A DNA stretch of 6,205 nucleotides from Cellvibrionaceae bacterium (GCA_025800435.1 JAOXRV010000700.1:1-6205), one strand, 5' to 3'. Counted from the first letter of the stretch, positions 1 through 4,437 are shown. A program made the numbers and translations. Notes: generated from the sequence alone by a model not told the origin.

Positions 1-1
1 A

Positions 2-382
2 CAAACTTATATTGAAGGCGCCGGCGGGGGTACTTTTTATACCTTATTCCCCCAGTACCGGCAGTATGAAACCGGGGCCAGGTTTTACGATTTGGCCCAT
101 AACGATTATTTGCAGTTCGTGTTGGAGTTTGGCCTGGCGGGCACCCTGCCGCTGGCGGCTTTGGTGCTGGCGGTTTTTGTGTTGGGGCTGCGCAGCCAGT
201 TAAGCCGGGGCAGTAGTTTGCTGCGCGGTTTGGGCTTTGGGGCCAGCATGGGCTGCATGGCCATGGCCATACACGCCACGGTAGATTTTAACCTGCAAAT
301 GCCGGCCTATGCGGCCACCTTTATGCTGGTGTTGGCGCTTGGGTTTATTAGTTTTTATTTGCCGGGGCGGCGGGGTGGGTAG
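2..382 (+). CDS. O-antigen ligase/polymerase family protein (Wzy_C type), C-terminal part, 5' end outside window
   Basis: The frame is open from the left edge to the TAG at 380-382 and gives about 126 residues. The visible start-like TTG at 92 is internal: codons before it continue a family-typical stretch, G-A-G-G-G-T-F followed by F-P-Q-Y. The motif AHNDYLQFVLEFGLAG (residues about 32-47 of the fragment) is the conserved periplasmic-loop signature of the O-antigen ligase/Wzy polymerase superfamily, which transfers or polymerises lipid-linked glycans at the periplasmic face of the inner membrane. Hydrophobic segments follow (LPLAALVLAVFVLGL, then AATFMLVLALGFISFYL), with the typical H-x-x-V-D-F-N-L-Q-x-P motif between them. 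The protein ends in a short basic tail, PGRRGG. Ligase versus polymerase cannot be decided from this fragment. The stop codon abuts a relic of a parE gene on the other strand, and part of the gene is repeated at 2277-2416. Confidence 0.9.
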   Translation, partial: QTYIEGAGGGTFYTLFPQYRQYETGARFYDLAHNDYLQFVLEFGLAGTLPLAALVLAVFVLGLRSQLSRGSSLLRGLGFGASMGCMAMAIHATVDFNLQMPAYAATFMLVLALGFISFYLPGRRGG

Positions 383-403
383 TTACAAGCAAGACTCTAA
401 GTC
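264..403. repeat. Direct repeat, copy A (ligase 3' end plus parE tail)
   Basis: These 140 bases match 2277-2416 at 136 positions. The first 101 bases are identical, and differences fall only at 365, 370, 371 and 376. The repeat spans the ligase stop codon and runs 21 bases into the 3' end of a convergent parE reading frame. Similarity stops abruptly after 403. Weaker similarity extends left to about 251. Confidence 0.95.
383..403 (-). pseudogene. Relic of a ParE toxin gene: last seven codons only
   Basis: Read on the - strand, these bases give D-L-E-S-C-L-stop, identical in nucleotide sequence to the end of the intact parE at 2396-2416. The stop abuts the ligase stop with no gap, exactly as in the second copy. 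Nothing upstream of it on the - strand resembles parE. It is therefore a scar showing that this ligase copy was once followed directly by parE, or was rebuilt by recombination with a copy that was. Confidence 0.85.
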
Positions 404-430
404 ATCTATGAATAACAGTGAGTAAAACGG

Positions 431-673
431 CTATTTATTTATGTGCTTTTGGTGGGCAACGTATTCATCAAGCAATTGACGAATCATTTTTTGGTACTGC
501 ATATGGTGCTTGTCAGCAACGGATTTAAAATACTCTACACTTTCGGTGCTCAATGAGATCGTGATTTTGGTATTGTCGCTTTTTTTCTTGAGCTCACGAG
601 GGGACGGTAAAAAGTCTGTTACCAGCTCAAGCTCGCCAATTGGCTCATCAGTGTATTGAATTCGCTTGCTCAT
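431..673 (-). CDS. brnA: BrnA-type antitoxin (ribbon-helix-helix, CopG-like)
   Basis: This 80-residue protein starts at ATG 673. The C-terminal half is a ribbon-helix-helix fold: a beta strand TKITISLS (about residues 36-43), a first helix STESVEYFKSVADKHH and a second helix MQYQKMIRQLLDEYVAHQ. The N-terminal arm (about residues 1-33) is charged and probably wraps the toxin. In the BrnTA family the antitoxin neutralises the BrnT ribonuclease by direct binding and represses the operon as part of the complex. The gene overlaps the end of the upstream toxin gene by 26 bases, the toxin-first order typical of brnTA, and implies coupled translation. The perfect palindrome at 959-980 is the likely operator. 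Confidence 0.88.
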   Translation of the reverse strand: MSKRIQYTDEPIGELELVTDFLPSPRELKKKSDNTKITISLSTESVEYFKSVADKHHMQYQKMIRQLLDEYVAHQKHINK

Positions 674-941
674 ATATCTTTCTGCCTTTGCGCCAGTACC
701 CAGCGCCGAAAATTCTAATTTGCCCCTTGCGATAGGTAAAGCGAACCGTGATAACGGCGCTGCCTTGTTTATTTAAACCAAAGCAAAAGTAGCGCCATTC
801 GCGTTGACTGTGGGCTTTATCCTGGGCAATTACACGGTTCTTATCAAAAAAGGCATGCTGTGCCTCATAAAATGAAACGCCGTGTTTTTCCAAGTTGGCG
901 AGGCTTTTTTCCTCATCCCATTCAAAGTTTGATTCGCTCAC
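648..941 (-). CDS. brnT: BrnT-family toxin (RelE-like ribonuclease)
   Basis: This 97-residue protein has the BrnT opening F-E-W-D-E-E-K-S-L-A-N-L-E-K-H-G-V-S-F (residues about 6-24), the A-x-x-A-F-F-D segment, and the C-terminal pattern I-R-I-F-G-A-G-Y-W-R-K-G-R-K-I-Y-E. BrnT toxins adopt a RelE-like fold and cleave RNA to arrest growth. The start is GTG at 941; the nearest upstream ATG (952 on this strand) stops after four codons. Purine-rich AAAAA lies just before the GTG but there is no strong Shine-Dalgarno. The usual I-S-A-R core near the C-terminus reads F-G-A-G here, so a commonly conserved arginine is missing. This may mark a subfamily or a weakened toxin. It is first in the operon, overlapping brnA. 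Confidence 0.87.
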   Translation of the reverse strand: MSESNFEWDEEKSLANLEKHGVSFYEAQHAFFDKNRVIAQDKAHSQREWRYFCFGLNKQGSAVITVRFTYRKGQIRIFGAGYWRKGRKIYEQANSIH

Positions 942-958
942 TTTTTAAGCATAGCACC

Positions 959-980
959 AATATGGCTAATTAGCCATATT
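959..980. promoter_or_regulatory. Perfect 22-bp palindrome upstream of brnT, probable BrnA operator
   Basis: Two 11-base arms, aatatggctaa and ttagccatatt, are exact inverted complements with no spacer. The site starts 18 bases upstream of the brnT GTG. On the - strand a weak promoter can be drawn across it: TTGGAA (979-984), 16-base spacer, TATTGG (957-962). A second weak possibility is TGGCTA with an extended -10 TGcTATGCT (948-955). Either way the palindrome overlaps the promoter, as expected for autorepression by a ribbon-helix-helix antitoxin. Binding by BrnA is inferred. Confidence 0.6.
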
Positions 981-985
981 CCAAG

Positions 986-1007
986 ACACCTGAACACCCC
1001 CAGGTGT
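986..1007. other. Small stem-loop between brnTA promoter and SH3 remnant
   Basis: A 7-bp perfect inverted repeat, acacctg (986-992) and caggtgt (1001-1007), has an 8-base loop. No T-run follows on either strand, so it is not a convincing intrinsic terminator. It lies just upstream of the brnTA operator and could be a second operator or a module-boundary relic. Confidence 0.35.
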
Positions 1008-1050
1008 ATAGCGTACAGAGCCATGAGAGCGGGACTCGAAGGGTGGGACT

Positions 1051-1153
1051 ACCGCGCAGCAATGGGATAGTATATCTATGGTGCGTACATCGTATTGGCC
1101 GCCGGTGGCTTCTAGCCGGGTGCTCATTTTATTGCTGGTGGCGTCGGTGCTTA
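1051..1153 (-). pseudogene. Remnant of the SH3-protein gene 3' end (duplicate of 3111-3213)
   Basis: These 103 bases match the intact SH3 gene at 98 positions. All five differences (1061, 1073, 1079, 1086, 1110) are transitions, and in each the remnant carries A or T where the gene carries G or C. On the - strand they encode the equivalent of residues 388-420 of the intact protein, S-T-D-A-T-S-N-K-M-S and onward, with V-to-I twice and R-to-C once. Upstream the frame meets a stop at once, and downstream it continues into unrelated sequence to a TAG at 970-972. There is no start and no SH3 domain, so it is a truncated, decaying duplicate. The nucleotidyltransferase stop codon lies only 6 bases from its right end. 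Confidence 0.92.
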
Positions 1154-1159
1154 GTTAAT

Positions 1160-1858
1160 CTACGAGTATTCTGCCAATATCTGCTTGGGCATTTTCTCTA
1201 GCAGTAATATTTTTTTGTCTTGACTGATTAGCATGTCGTCTGCGGCCCTGCTGTATTCGTTAGGGCTGGCCAGCATTGCATTTAGCGCCTTTACAAGGCT
1301 AGGGATAATTTGCCCCTCACCGTATTTAGCCACCGCCAGATCTATCGCTGCCTGCGGGACACTTCCCCACTCACCGACCATTGCGCAGATATCAATAATG
1401 TCTTTGTAAGGGTAGTCGCGGTAACGATCCGCATTGGCTAATAGTTTTGTATAAAAGCAAGATACGCGGTCGATACTCGGAACAGGGAAGATATCTTCCC
1501 CTGCTTGTAGGGAGTAATCACTAAAAGCTACAAATTCAAGCTTAATTTTCACGCCTTTAAAAATAACCATTGCTCTGACTGCGTCTCGGTCAGGGCGGAT
1601 ATCGCCCAAGTAATCAAAGTCTTCATTGACCAGCTCACCCAGGGTTCTATTACTCACCTGTCTACGTACAGACTTATATGACAGGCTATCAGGGCAGAAA
1701 AAGTCAATATCTACTGACTCTCGATACTCATTGAGTTCAAGCGCTATACGCGTGCCGCCACCGAAGTAGATTTTGTTTTCACGAAGGTATTGGACATTAA
1801 AGTTTTTTAATGCTGCATCTATTAGCTTATGGTGGGGGCGTTTATAGCGGCTAGTCAT
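1160..1858 (-). CDS. AbiEii/AbiGii-like nucleotidyltransferase toxin
   Basis: This 232-residue protein starts at ATG 1858. It has a nucleotidyltransferase core: GGGT at residues 33-36, then R-E-S-V-D-I-D-F-F (46-54) with the metal-binding D-x-D pair at 50 and 52, a likely third acidic residue in K-I-K-L-E-F-V (E108), and the C-terminal helix pattern K-L-L-A-N-A-D-R-Y...Y-K-D-I-I-D-I (138-157) seen in the AbiEii group. Family members are the toxic half of abortive-infection or toxin-antitoxin systems; characterised relatives modify tRNA 3' ends or other targets with nucleotides. The target here is unknown. It follows a 69-residue gene by 11 bases on the same strand, so the two are probably co-transcribed. 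No AbiEi-type antitoxin is present. It sits between an SH3-gene remnant and a ligase-gene remnant. Confidence 0.85.
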   Translation of the reverse strand: MTSRYKRPHHKLIDAALKNFNVQYLRENKIYFGGGTRIALELNEYRESVDIDFFCPDSLSYKSVRRQVSNRTLGELVNEDFDYLGDIRPDRDAVRAMVIFKGVKIKLEFVAFSDYSLQAGEDIFPVPSIDRVSCFYTKLLANADRYRDYPYKDIIDICAMVGEWGSVPQAAIDLAVAKYGEGQIIPSLVKALNAMLASPNEYSRAADDMLISQDKKILLLEKMPKQILAEYS

Positions 1859-1869
1859 CGCAGCCGCCC

Positions 1870-2079
1870 TTAAGTTGCAGGTAAAAAGCGACCATCACCC
1901 ACCTCTCGTATCAAGCGATCGAGCAAGCGTTGTTCCTCGGCGCTTATTCGCTTTTGATCCACATAACGCCATTTTCGCTCATAAGCTTTTAGGGCGTCTT
2001 GTGGACGGATGAGCCTCGCCCTAACGTCCCACAAAATGGTATCTAGCTGCTCGTACTGTGTTCTGTCAATGTCATTCAT
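1870..2079 (-). CDS. Small protein of unknown function, candidate antitoxin partner of the nucleotidyltransferase
   Basis: This 69-residue, strongly charged, apparently helical protein (for example the stretch ALKAYERKWRYVDQ and the tail E-E-Q-R-L-L-D-R-L-I-R-E-V) has no signal peptide or membrane segment. It starts at ATG 2079, preceded on the - strand by purine-rich AGGTAGGTGAT. It ends 11 bases before the nucleotidyltransferase start, and nothing else is close enough to be its partner, so an antitoxin or specificity role is inferred from position only. It is far shorter than the AbiEi transcriptional antitoxins that usually accompany AbiEii, and no winged-helix or ribbon-helix-helix motif is evident. 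I do not recognise its family with confidence. Confidence 0.72.
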   Translation of the reverse strand: MNDIDRTQYEQLDTILWDVRARLIRPQDALKAYERKWRYVDQKRISAEEQRLLDRLIREVGDGRFLPAT

Positions 2080-2150
2080 ATCACCTACCTATCTACCCAG
2101 GCGCCAAACAAAACAATGGTGGATAAATATACAGAATCAAGTATATGGCC

Positions 2151-2395
2151 CGCTGCTGTTTTCAGCAAGCAGCCCTACTGGGCCTGTGAAATCGAGGCTA
2201 AGCTTTGCGACTTGGTCCATAACAACTATTTGTATTTTGAGCAGGGGCTTGGGTGCCGTTAGGGGTTGTATGGCCCTGGCCATACACGCCACGGTAGATT
2301 TTAACCTGCAAATGCCGGCCTATGCGGCCACCTTTATGCTGGTGTTGGCGCTTGGGTTTATTAGTTTTTATTTGCCGAGGCGAAGGGGCGGGTAG
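2151..2395 (+). pseudogene. Decayed duplicate of the ligase/polymerase gene 3' end
   Basis: Two reading frames together reproduce the end of the gene at 2-382. The first (through 2259, stop TAG 2260-2262) reads V-F-S-K-Q-P-Y-W...L-C-D-L-V-H-N-N-Y-L-Y-F-E-Q-G-L-G, clearly the divergent equivalent of the D-L-A-H-N-D-Y-L-Q...E-F-G-L-A-G motif. The second (from about 2264, stop TAG 2393-2395) is nearly identical to the intact C-terminus from G-C-M-A onward. The offset between the copies changes from 2120 to 2013, a net loss of 107 bases here that removes one membrane segment and shifts the frame. The left part is only about three-quarters identical to the intact gene over the conserved motif, while the right part is about 97% identical, so the remnant is mosaic. 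Confidence 0.88.
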
Positions 2396-2416
2396 TTACA
2401 AGCAAGACTCTAAGTC
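2277..2416. repeat. Direct repeat, copy B (ligase remnant plus parE 3' end)
   Basis: This is the partner of 264-403, with a constant offset of 2013 bases. It includes the end of the ligase remnant and the last seven codons of the intact parE. The similarity ends at 2416, four bases into the right arm of the hairpin at 2400-2422. Confidence 0.95.
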
Positions 2417-2683
2417 TTGCTTACCAATTATTGCCATAATCTCTACACTATGACCATTTACCCGGTAGTAAATGCTATCGCTACCGCAAACACTGCGCCT
2501 GTACCCTGGGTAGATGTCACTGACAGCCGGGTAATGTAATGGGTTTTCAGCTAACTCATCAAAGCGTCGGTGCATAGTCTCTATGTAGCTATTTGCCTTA
2601 GCAAGACCCCACTTGCCAAGGCCATATAACCATATTCGCTCTAAATCTTCTTCGGCGCTAGGAGCTAGCTTATAATGCGCCAC
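2396..2683 (-). CDS. parE: ParE-family toxin (RelE/ParE superfamily)
   Basis: This 95-residue protein matches the ParE pattern: N-terminal Y-K-L-A-P-S-A-E-E-D-L-E-R-I-W-L-Y-G (residues 4-21), a central helix ending F-D-E-L-A-E-N-P, then P-G-Y-R-R-S-V-C-G-S-D-S-I-Y-Y-R-V (about 59-75) and V-E-I-M-A-I-I. ParE toxins characterised so far inhibit DNA gyrase. The start is GTG at 2683, which overlaps the upstream antitoxin gene by 14 bases, the standard parDE order with coupled translation; GAG lies directly upstream. The stop (2396-2398) directly abuts the stop of the convergent ligase remnant, with no intergenic base. The last codons fold into a strong hairpin, and their sequence recurs as a relic at 383-403. 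Confidence 0.9.
   Translation of the reverse strand: MAHYKLAPSAEEDLERIWLYGLGKWGLAKANSYIETMHRRFDELAENPLHYPAVSDIYPGYRRSVCGSDSIYYRVNGHSVEIMAIIGKQDLESCL
2400..2422. terminator. Perfect 10-bp stem, 3-base loop hairpin in the parE tail; possible bidirectional attenuator
   Basis: The arms aagcaagact (2400-2409) and agtcttgctt (2413-2422) are exact inverted complements with loop cta. It sits where the ligase remnant and parE converge, within the last parE codons. There is no long T-run on either strand, so classical intrinsic termination is doubtful. The direct-repeat breakpoint (2416 and its equivalent 403) lies inside the right arm, so the ligase-proximal copy keeps only the left arm, the loop and AGTC. 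Confidence 0.5.
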
Positions 2684-2927
2684 TCTTTTGAGCCTTTACT
2701 TTAAACCCAGCCAACATCTGCTCTGGCGTTTTATTCACCCAGCCGTGCTCGGCAACCGAGTCTTCTGCGGCTATAAGCCTTTGACGAATTAGCTCTATCT
2801 CACGAGCACGCCGAATTAAGTCGTTGACCACTTCGCTACGGCTCGCATATTCACCGCTGCTTATCTGCCCTTGTATCCACTCTTCATTGGGTGCCGAAAT
2901 TGACAAACTTGCTCTGGTCGCAGTCAT
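2670..2927 (-). CDS. parD: ParD-family antitoxin (ribbon-helix-helix)
   Basis: This 85-residue protein starts at ATG 2927, with AAGGTG (2933-2938) five bases upstream as ribosome binding site. The N-terminus is a ribbon-helix-helix domain: strand R-A-S-L-S-I-S-A, then helix N-E-E-W-I-Q-G-Q-I-S-S-G-E-Y-A-S-R-S-E-V, followed by V-N-D-L-I-R-R-A-R-E. The S-G-x-Y-x-S-R-S-E-V-V pattern is diagnostic for ParD. The C-terminal half (about 45-85), with E-x-M-L-A-G-F, is the expected toxin-binding segment. ParD dimers bind the operator and, with ParE, repress the operon. It is the first gene of a two-gene operon with a well-formed promoter and palindromic operator upstream. Confidence 0.92.
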   Translation of the reverse strand: MTATRASLSISAPNEEWIQGQISSGEYASRSEVVNDLIRRAREIELIRQRLIAAEDSVAEHGWVNKTPEQMLAGFKVKAQKSGAL

Positions 2928-2932
2928 TTAAT

Positions 2933-2988
2933 CACCTTTATCGATGCATATGTGATGCAATATTACATCACCAATGTATCACCACCAA
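2933..2988 (-). promoter_or_regulatory. parDE promoter, operator and ribosome binding site
   Basis: On the - strand, -35 TTGGTG (2983-2988) and -10 TAATAT (2960-2965) are separated by exactly 17 bases. The -10 lies at the centre of a 20-base near-perfect palindrome, gtgatgcaatattacatcac (2952-2971, one mismatched pair). Half-site-like copies flank it: gatgcat at 2943-2949 and gtatcac at 2976-2982. The Shine-Dalgarno AAGGTG is at 2933-2938. The arrangement fits ParD autorepression by occlusion of the -10; binding itself is inferred. Confidence 0.72.
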
Positions 2989-3039
2989 TGATTATGTCAT
3001 TGTCGCCTCGCAATAATTGCTGAGCACTCGCGTTATTTA

Positions 3040-3072
3040 GGGCCTTGCTGACCAAGCTAGTTATGCAGGCCC
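3040..3072. other. Imperfect stem-loop downstream of the SH3 gene
   Basis: The arms gggcc+tgc (3040-3044, 3046-3048) and gca+ggccc (3065-3072) pair with one bulged base and a 16-base loop. It lies 8 bases beyond the SH3 gene stop in the direction of transcription. No T-run follows on the - strand, so a terminator role is weak. Apart from this and the parDE control region, nothing is seen between 2928 and 3079. Confidence 0.3.
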
Positions 3073-3079
3073 GCTGTCG

Positions 3080-4372
3080 CTAGTTGCCTTTTTTACGGCC
3101 GTAGGCCACGACCGCGCAGCGATGGGATAGTACATCTACGGTGCGCACATCGTATTGGCCGCCGGTGGCCTCTAGCCGGGTGCTCATTTTATTGCTGGTG
3201 GCGTCGGTGCTTACTTTGTACACCTGCTCTTGGTTGAGGGGGTAGCGAATTGGGTCGCCGGTTTTTACGCCCACCATTAGGTCGGCCTCGCAGCGCACCC
3301 GTGCGCGGCTGACATCGGGCTGGCCGCGCAGTTTAAACCACATGGTTAGGTCGCAGCCTTGCACTTGCTCGCTGCTATTGCGCTCGCAGGCCAGGCGGTG
3401 GTTTTCTAGCTTTAGACCCACCGGTTGGCCTTCGGGCAACATCAGCATGGTGTTGCGGCGGCTTTCGGGGCGGGCATCTGGGGTTAGCAAACGATCTTGA
3501 AAGGTTTTATCTTGGCCGTTTGCGGCCGGTTGCACCTGGGCGGGGGCCGCTGCGCTTTGGCTTGGGGCCTGAGTCGGCGCCTGGGGGCCGGGCTTAATAA
3601 AATCTGCCGCTACCCAGCCATTTAGGCTAGTAGCCGGGTAATTGGGGTTGGGGGTTTGCACACTGGCCCAGTCACCCTGTATGCCCTGTACGCTAACGGG
3701 GTGGTTGCGGCTAAGGCCGGCAATGCGGCGGTAGTTTGTGCCGGGGCCGCTGCGCAAGCTTAGGGAGTTAACCGATACTTGGTAAGGCTGGGGGTAGCTT
3801 GCCGGGCTTTGCTCAGGGCTGTTTGCTGGCTCTGGGCTGTTTATTGGCTCGGGGTTGTTTGCTGGCTCGGGGCTGTTTATTGGCTCAGGGCTGTATGCTG
3901 GCTCGGGGCTGTTTATTGGCTCAGGGCTGCTTGTAGGCTCAGGGCTGTTTGTTGGCTCAGGGCTGCTTGTAGGCTCAGGGCTGTAGGCCCCGGAGCTGTT
4001 GGTTTCAGCTTGGTAGTCGTATATGCCAGGCTCATCGCGCTGTGGCCGCTCGCCTGTGCTTGAGACTTGGTCTTCTTTTAAAAAGCGCGAGGCCATCCAG
4101 CCGGTGCGCTCTTGCTTGCCGGGGGGCAATACAGGGTTAGAGAAGCGAATCTCTGTCCACATGCCCTGCTTGCGCAGGCAGCTAACGACATGGCCGCTGT
4201 TAAGCTGGCTGATACCATCGTACTGTGTGCCCGGGCCGCCGCGCACTTTTACCGAGTTGCCGCTGACAACGCAGTACTGGGCGGCCAGGGCGCTGCCGCT
4301 GGCCAACAATAGCGCGAGCATTATGCCGCTTTGTTTAATGGTGGTTTGCATGGTTAACCCTAAGCCTTTCAT
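3080..4372 (-). CDS. Secreted protein with two bacterial SH3 domains and a Pro/Glu repeat linker
   Basis: This 430-residue protein starts at ATG 4372 with AAGGA (4379-4383) six bases upstream. An alternative ATG at 4351 (M8) would give a more typical signal peptide and has AGGG nearby. A signal peptide is clear: basic N-terminus, hydrophobic I-M-L-A-L-L-L-A-S-G-S, cleavage probably after A-L-A or A-L-A-A (about 30-31). Domain 1 (about 32-100) and domain 2 (about 197-260) each show the SH3b pattern S-V-K-V-R-G-G-P-G-T-x-Y or S-L-S-L-R-S-G-P-G-T-x-Y and end in G-W-M/V-A-x-x-F-(L/I)-K. Residues 131-188 are a six-residue S-P-E-P-x-x repeat. The C-terminal domain (about 288-430) has four cysteines (329, 340, 361, 419) and is not recognised. 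SH3b domains usually bind peptidoglycan or peptides, so a periplasmic or envelope role is inferred. It lies 65 bases after manC on the same strand and is probably co-transcribed. Its 3' end is duplicated at 1051-1153. Confidence 0.9.
   Translation of the reverse strand: MKGLGLTMQTTIKQSGIMLALLLASGSALAAQYCVVSGNSVKVRGGPGTQYDGISQLNSGHVVSCLRKQGMWTEIRFSNPVLPPGKQERTGWMASRFLKEDQVSSTGERPQRDEPGIYDYQAETNSSGAYSPEPTSSPEPTNSPEPTSSPEPINSPEPAYSPEPINSPEPANNPEPINSPEPANSPEQSPASYPQPYQVSVNSLSLRSGPGTNYRRIAGLSRNHPVSVQGIQGDWASVQTPNPNYPATSLNGWVAADFIKPGPQAPTQAPSQSAAAPAQVQPAANGQDKTFQDRLLTPDARPESRRNTMLMLPEGQPVGLKLENHRLACERNSSEQVQGCDLTMWFKLRGQPDVSRARVRCEADLMVGVKTGDPIRYPLNQEQVYKVSTDATSNKMSTRLEATGGQYDVRTVDVLSHRCAVVAYGRKKGN
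3111..3213. repeat. Parent copy of the 103-bp SH3-gene duplication
   Basis: This stretch of the intact gene, residues about 388-420, is matched by 1051-1153 at a constant offset of 2060 bases. The repeated block ends sharply on both sides, about 30 bases short of the stop codon at its left end. Confidence 0.92.
3809..3982 (-). repeat. 18-bp in-frame tandem repeats encoding the S-P-E-P-x-x linker
   Basis: About nine and a half 18-base units of the type ggctcagggctgtttatt (+ strand) encode S-P-E-P followed by T-S, T-N, I-N, A-Y or A-N, with one N-P-E-P variant. Because the unit is a multiple of three, gain or loss of units changes linker length without shifting the frame. The units vary more at the last two codons than in S-P-E-P. 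The + strand open frame over this repeat is a shadow. Confidence 0.9.
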
Positions 4373-4437
4373 TGTTGTTCCTTGTTAGTTTTGCGCTTAG
4401 CTTTATCCCTATGTGCCAGCTTGTTTTTAGTTTAGCC

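Noticed and set aside
1029..1040. gcgggactcgaa, resembling the T-loop end of a tRNA and hence a possible integrase attachment site
   Set aside because: Only about 12 bases fit; the other half of the T-stem and the acceptor stem are absent, no second copy is seen and no integrase gene is present.
1004..1201. 65-codon open frame on the + strand
   Set aside because: It runs across the antisense of the SH3 remnant and the end of the nucleotidyltransferase gene, with no ribosome binding site and no family-like sequence.
2009..2395. 128-codon + strand open frame as an intact gene
   Set aside because: Only its last 44 codons match the ligase family; the first part is antisense to the small partner gene and out of frame with the remnant's own N-terminal-side homology.
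383..2416. Integron gene-cassette array carrying toxin-antitoxin genes
   Set aside because: No attC-like core sites flank the modules, no integrase is seen, and the boundaries are fragments of the neighbouring backbone genes instead.
3779..4063. 94-codon + strand open frame with a W-L-x-A-V-type repeat
   Set aside because: It is the antisense shadow of the 18-bp S-P-E-P repeat within the SH3 gene.
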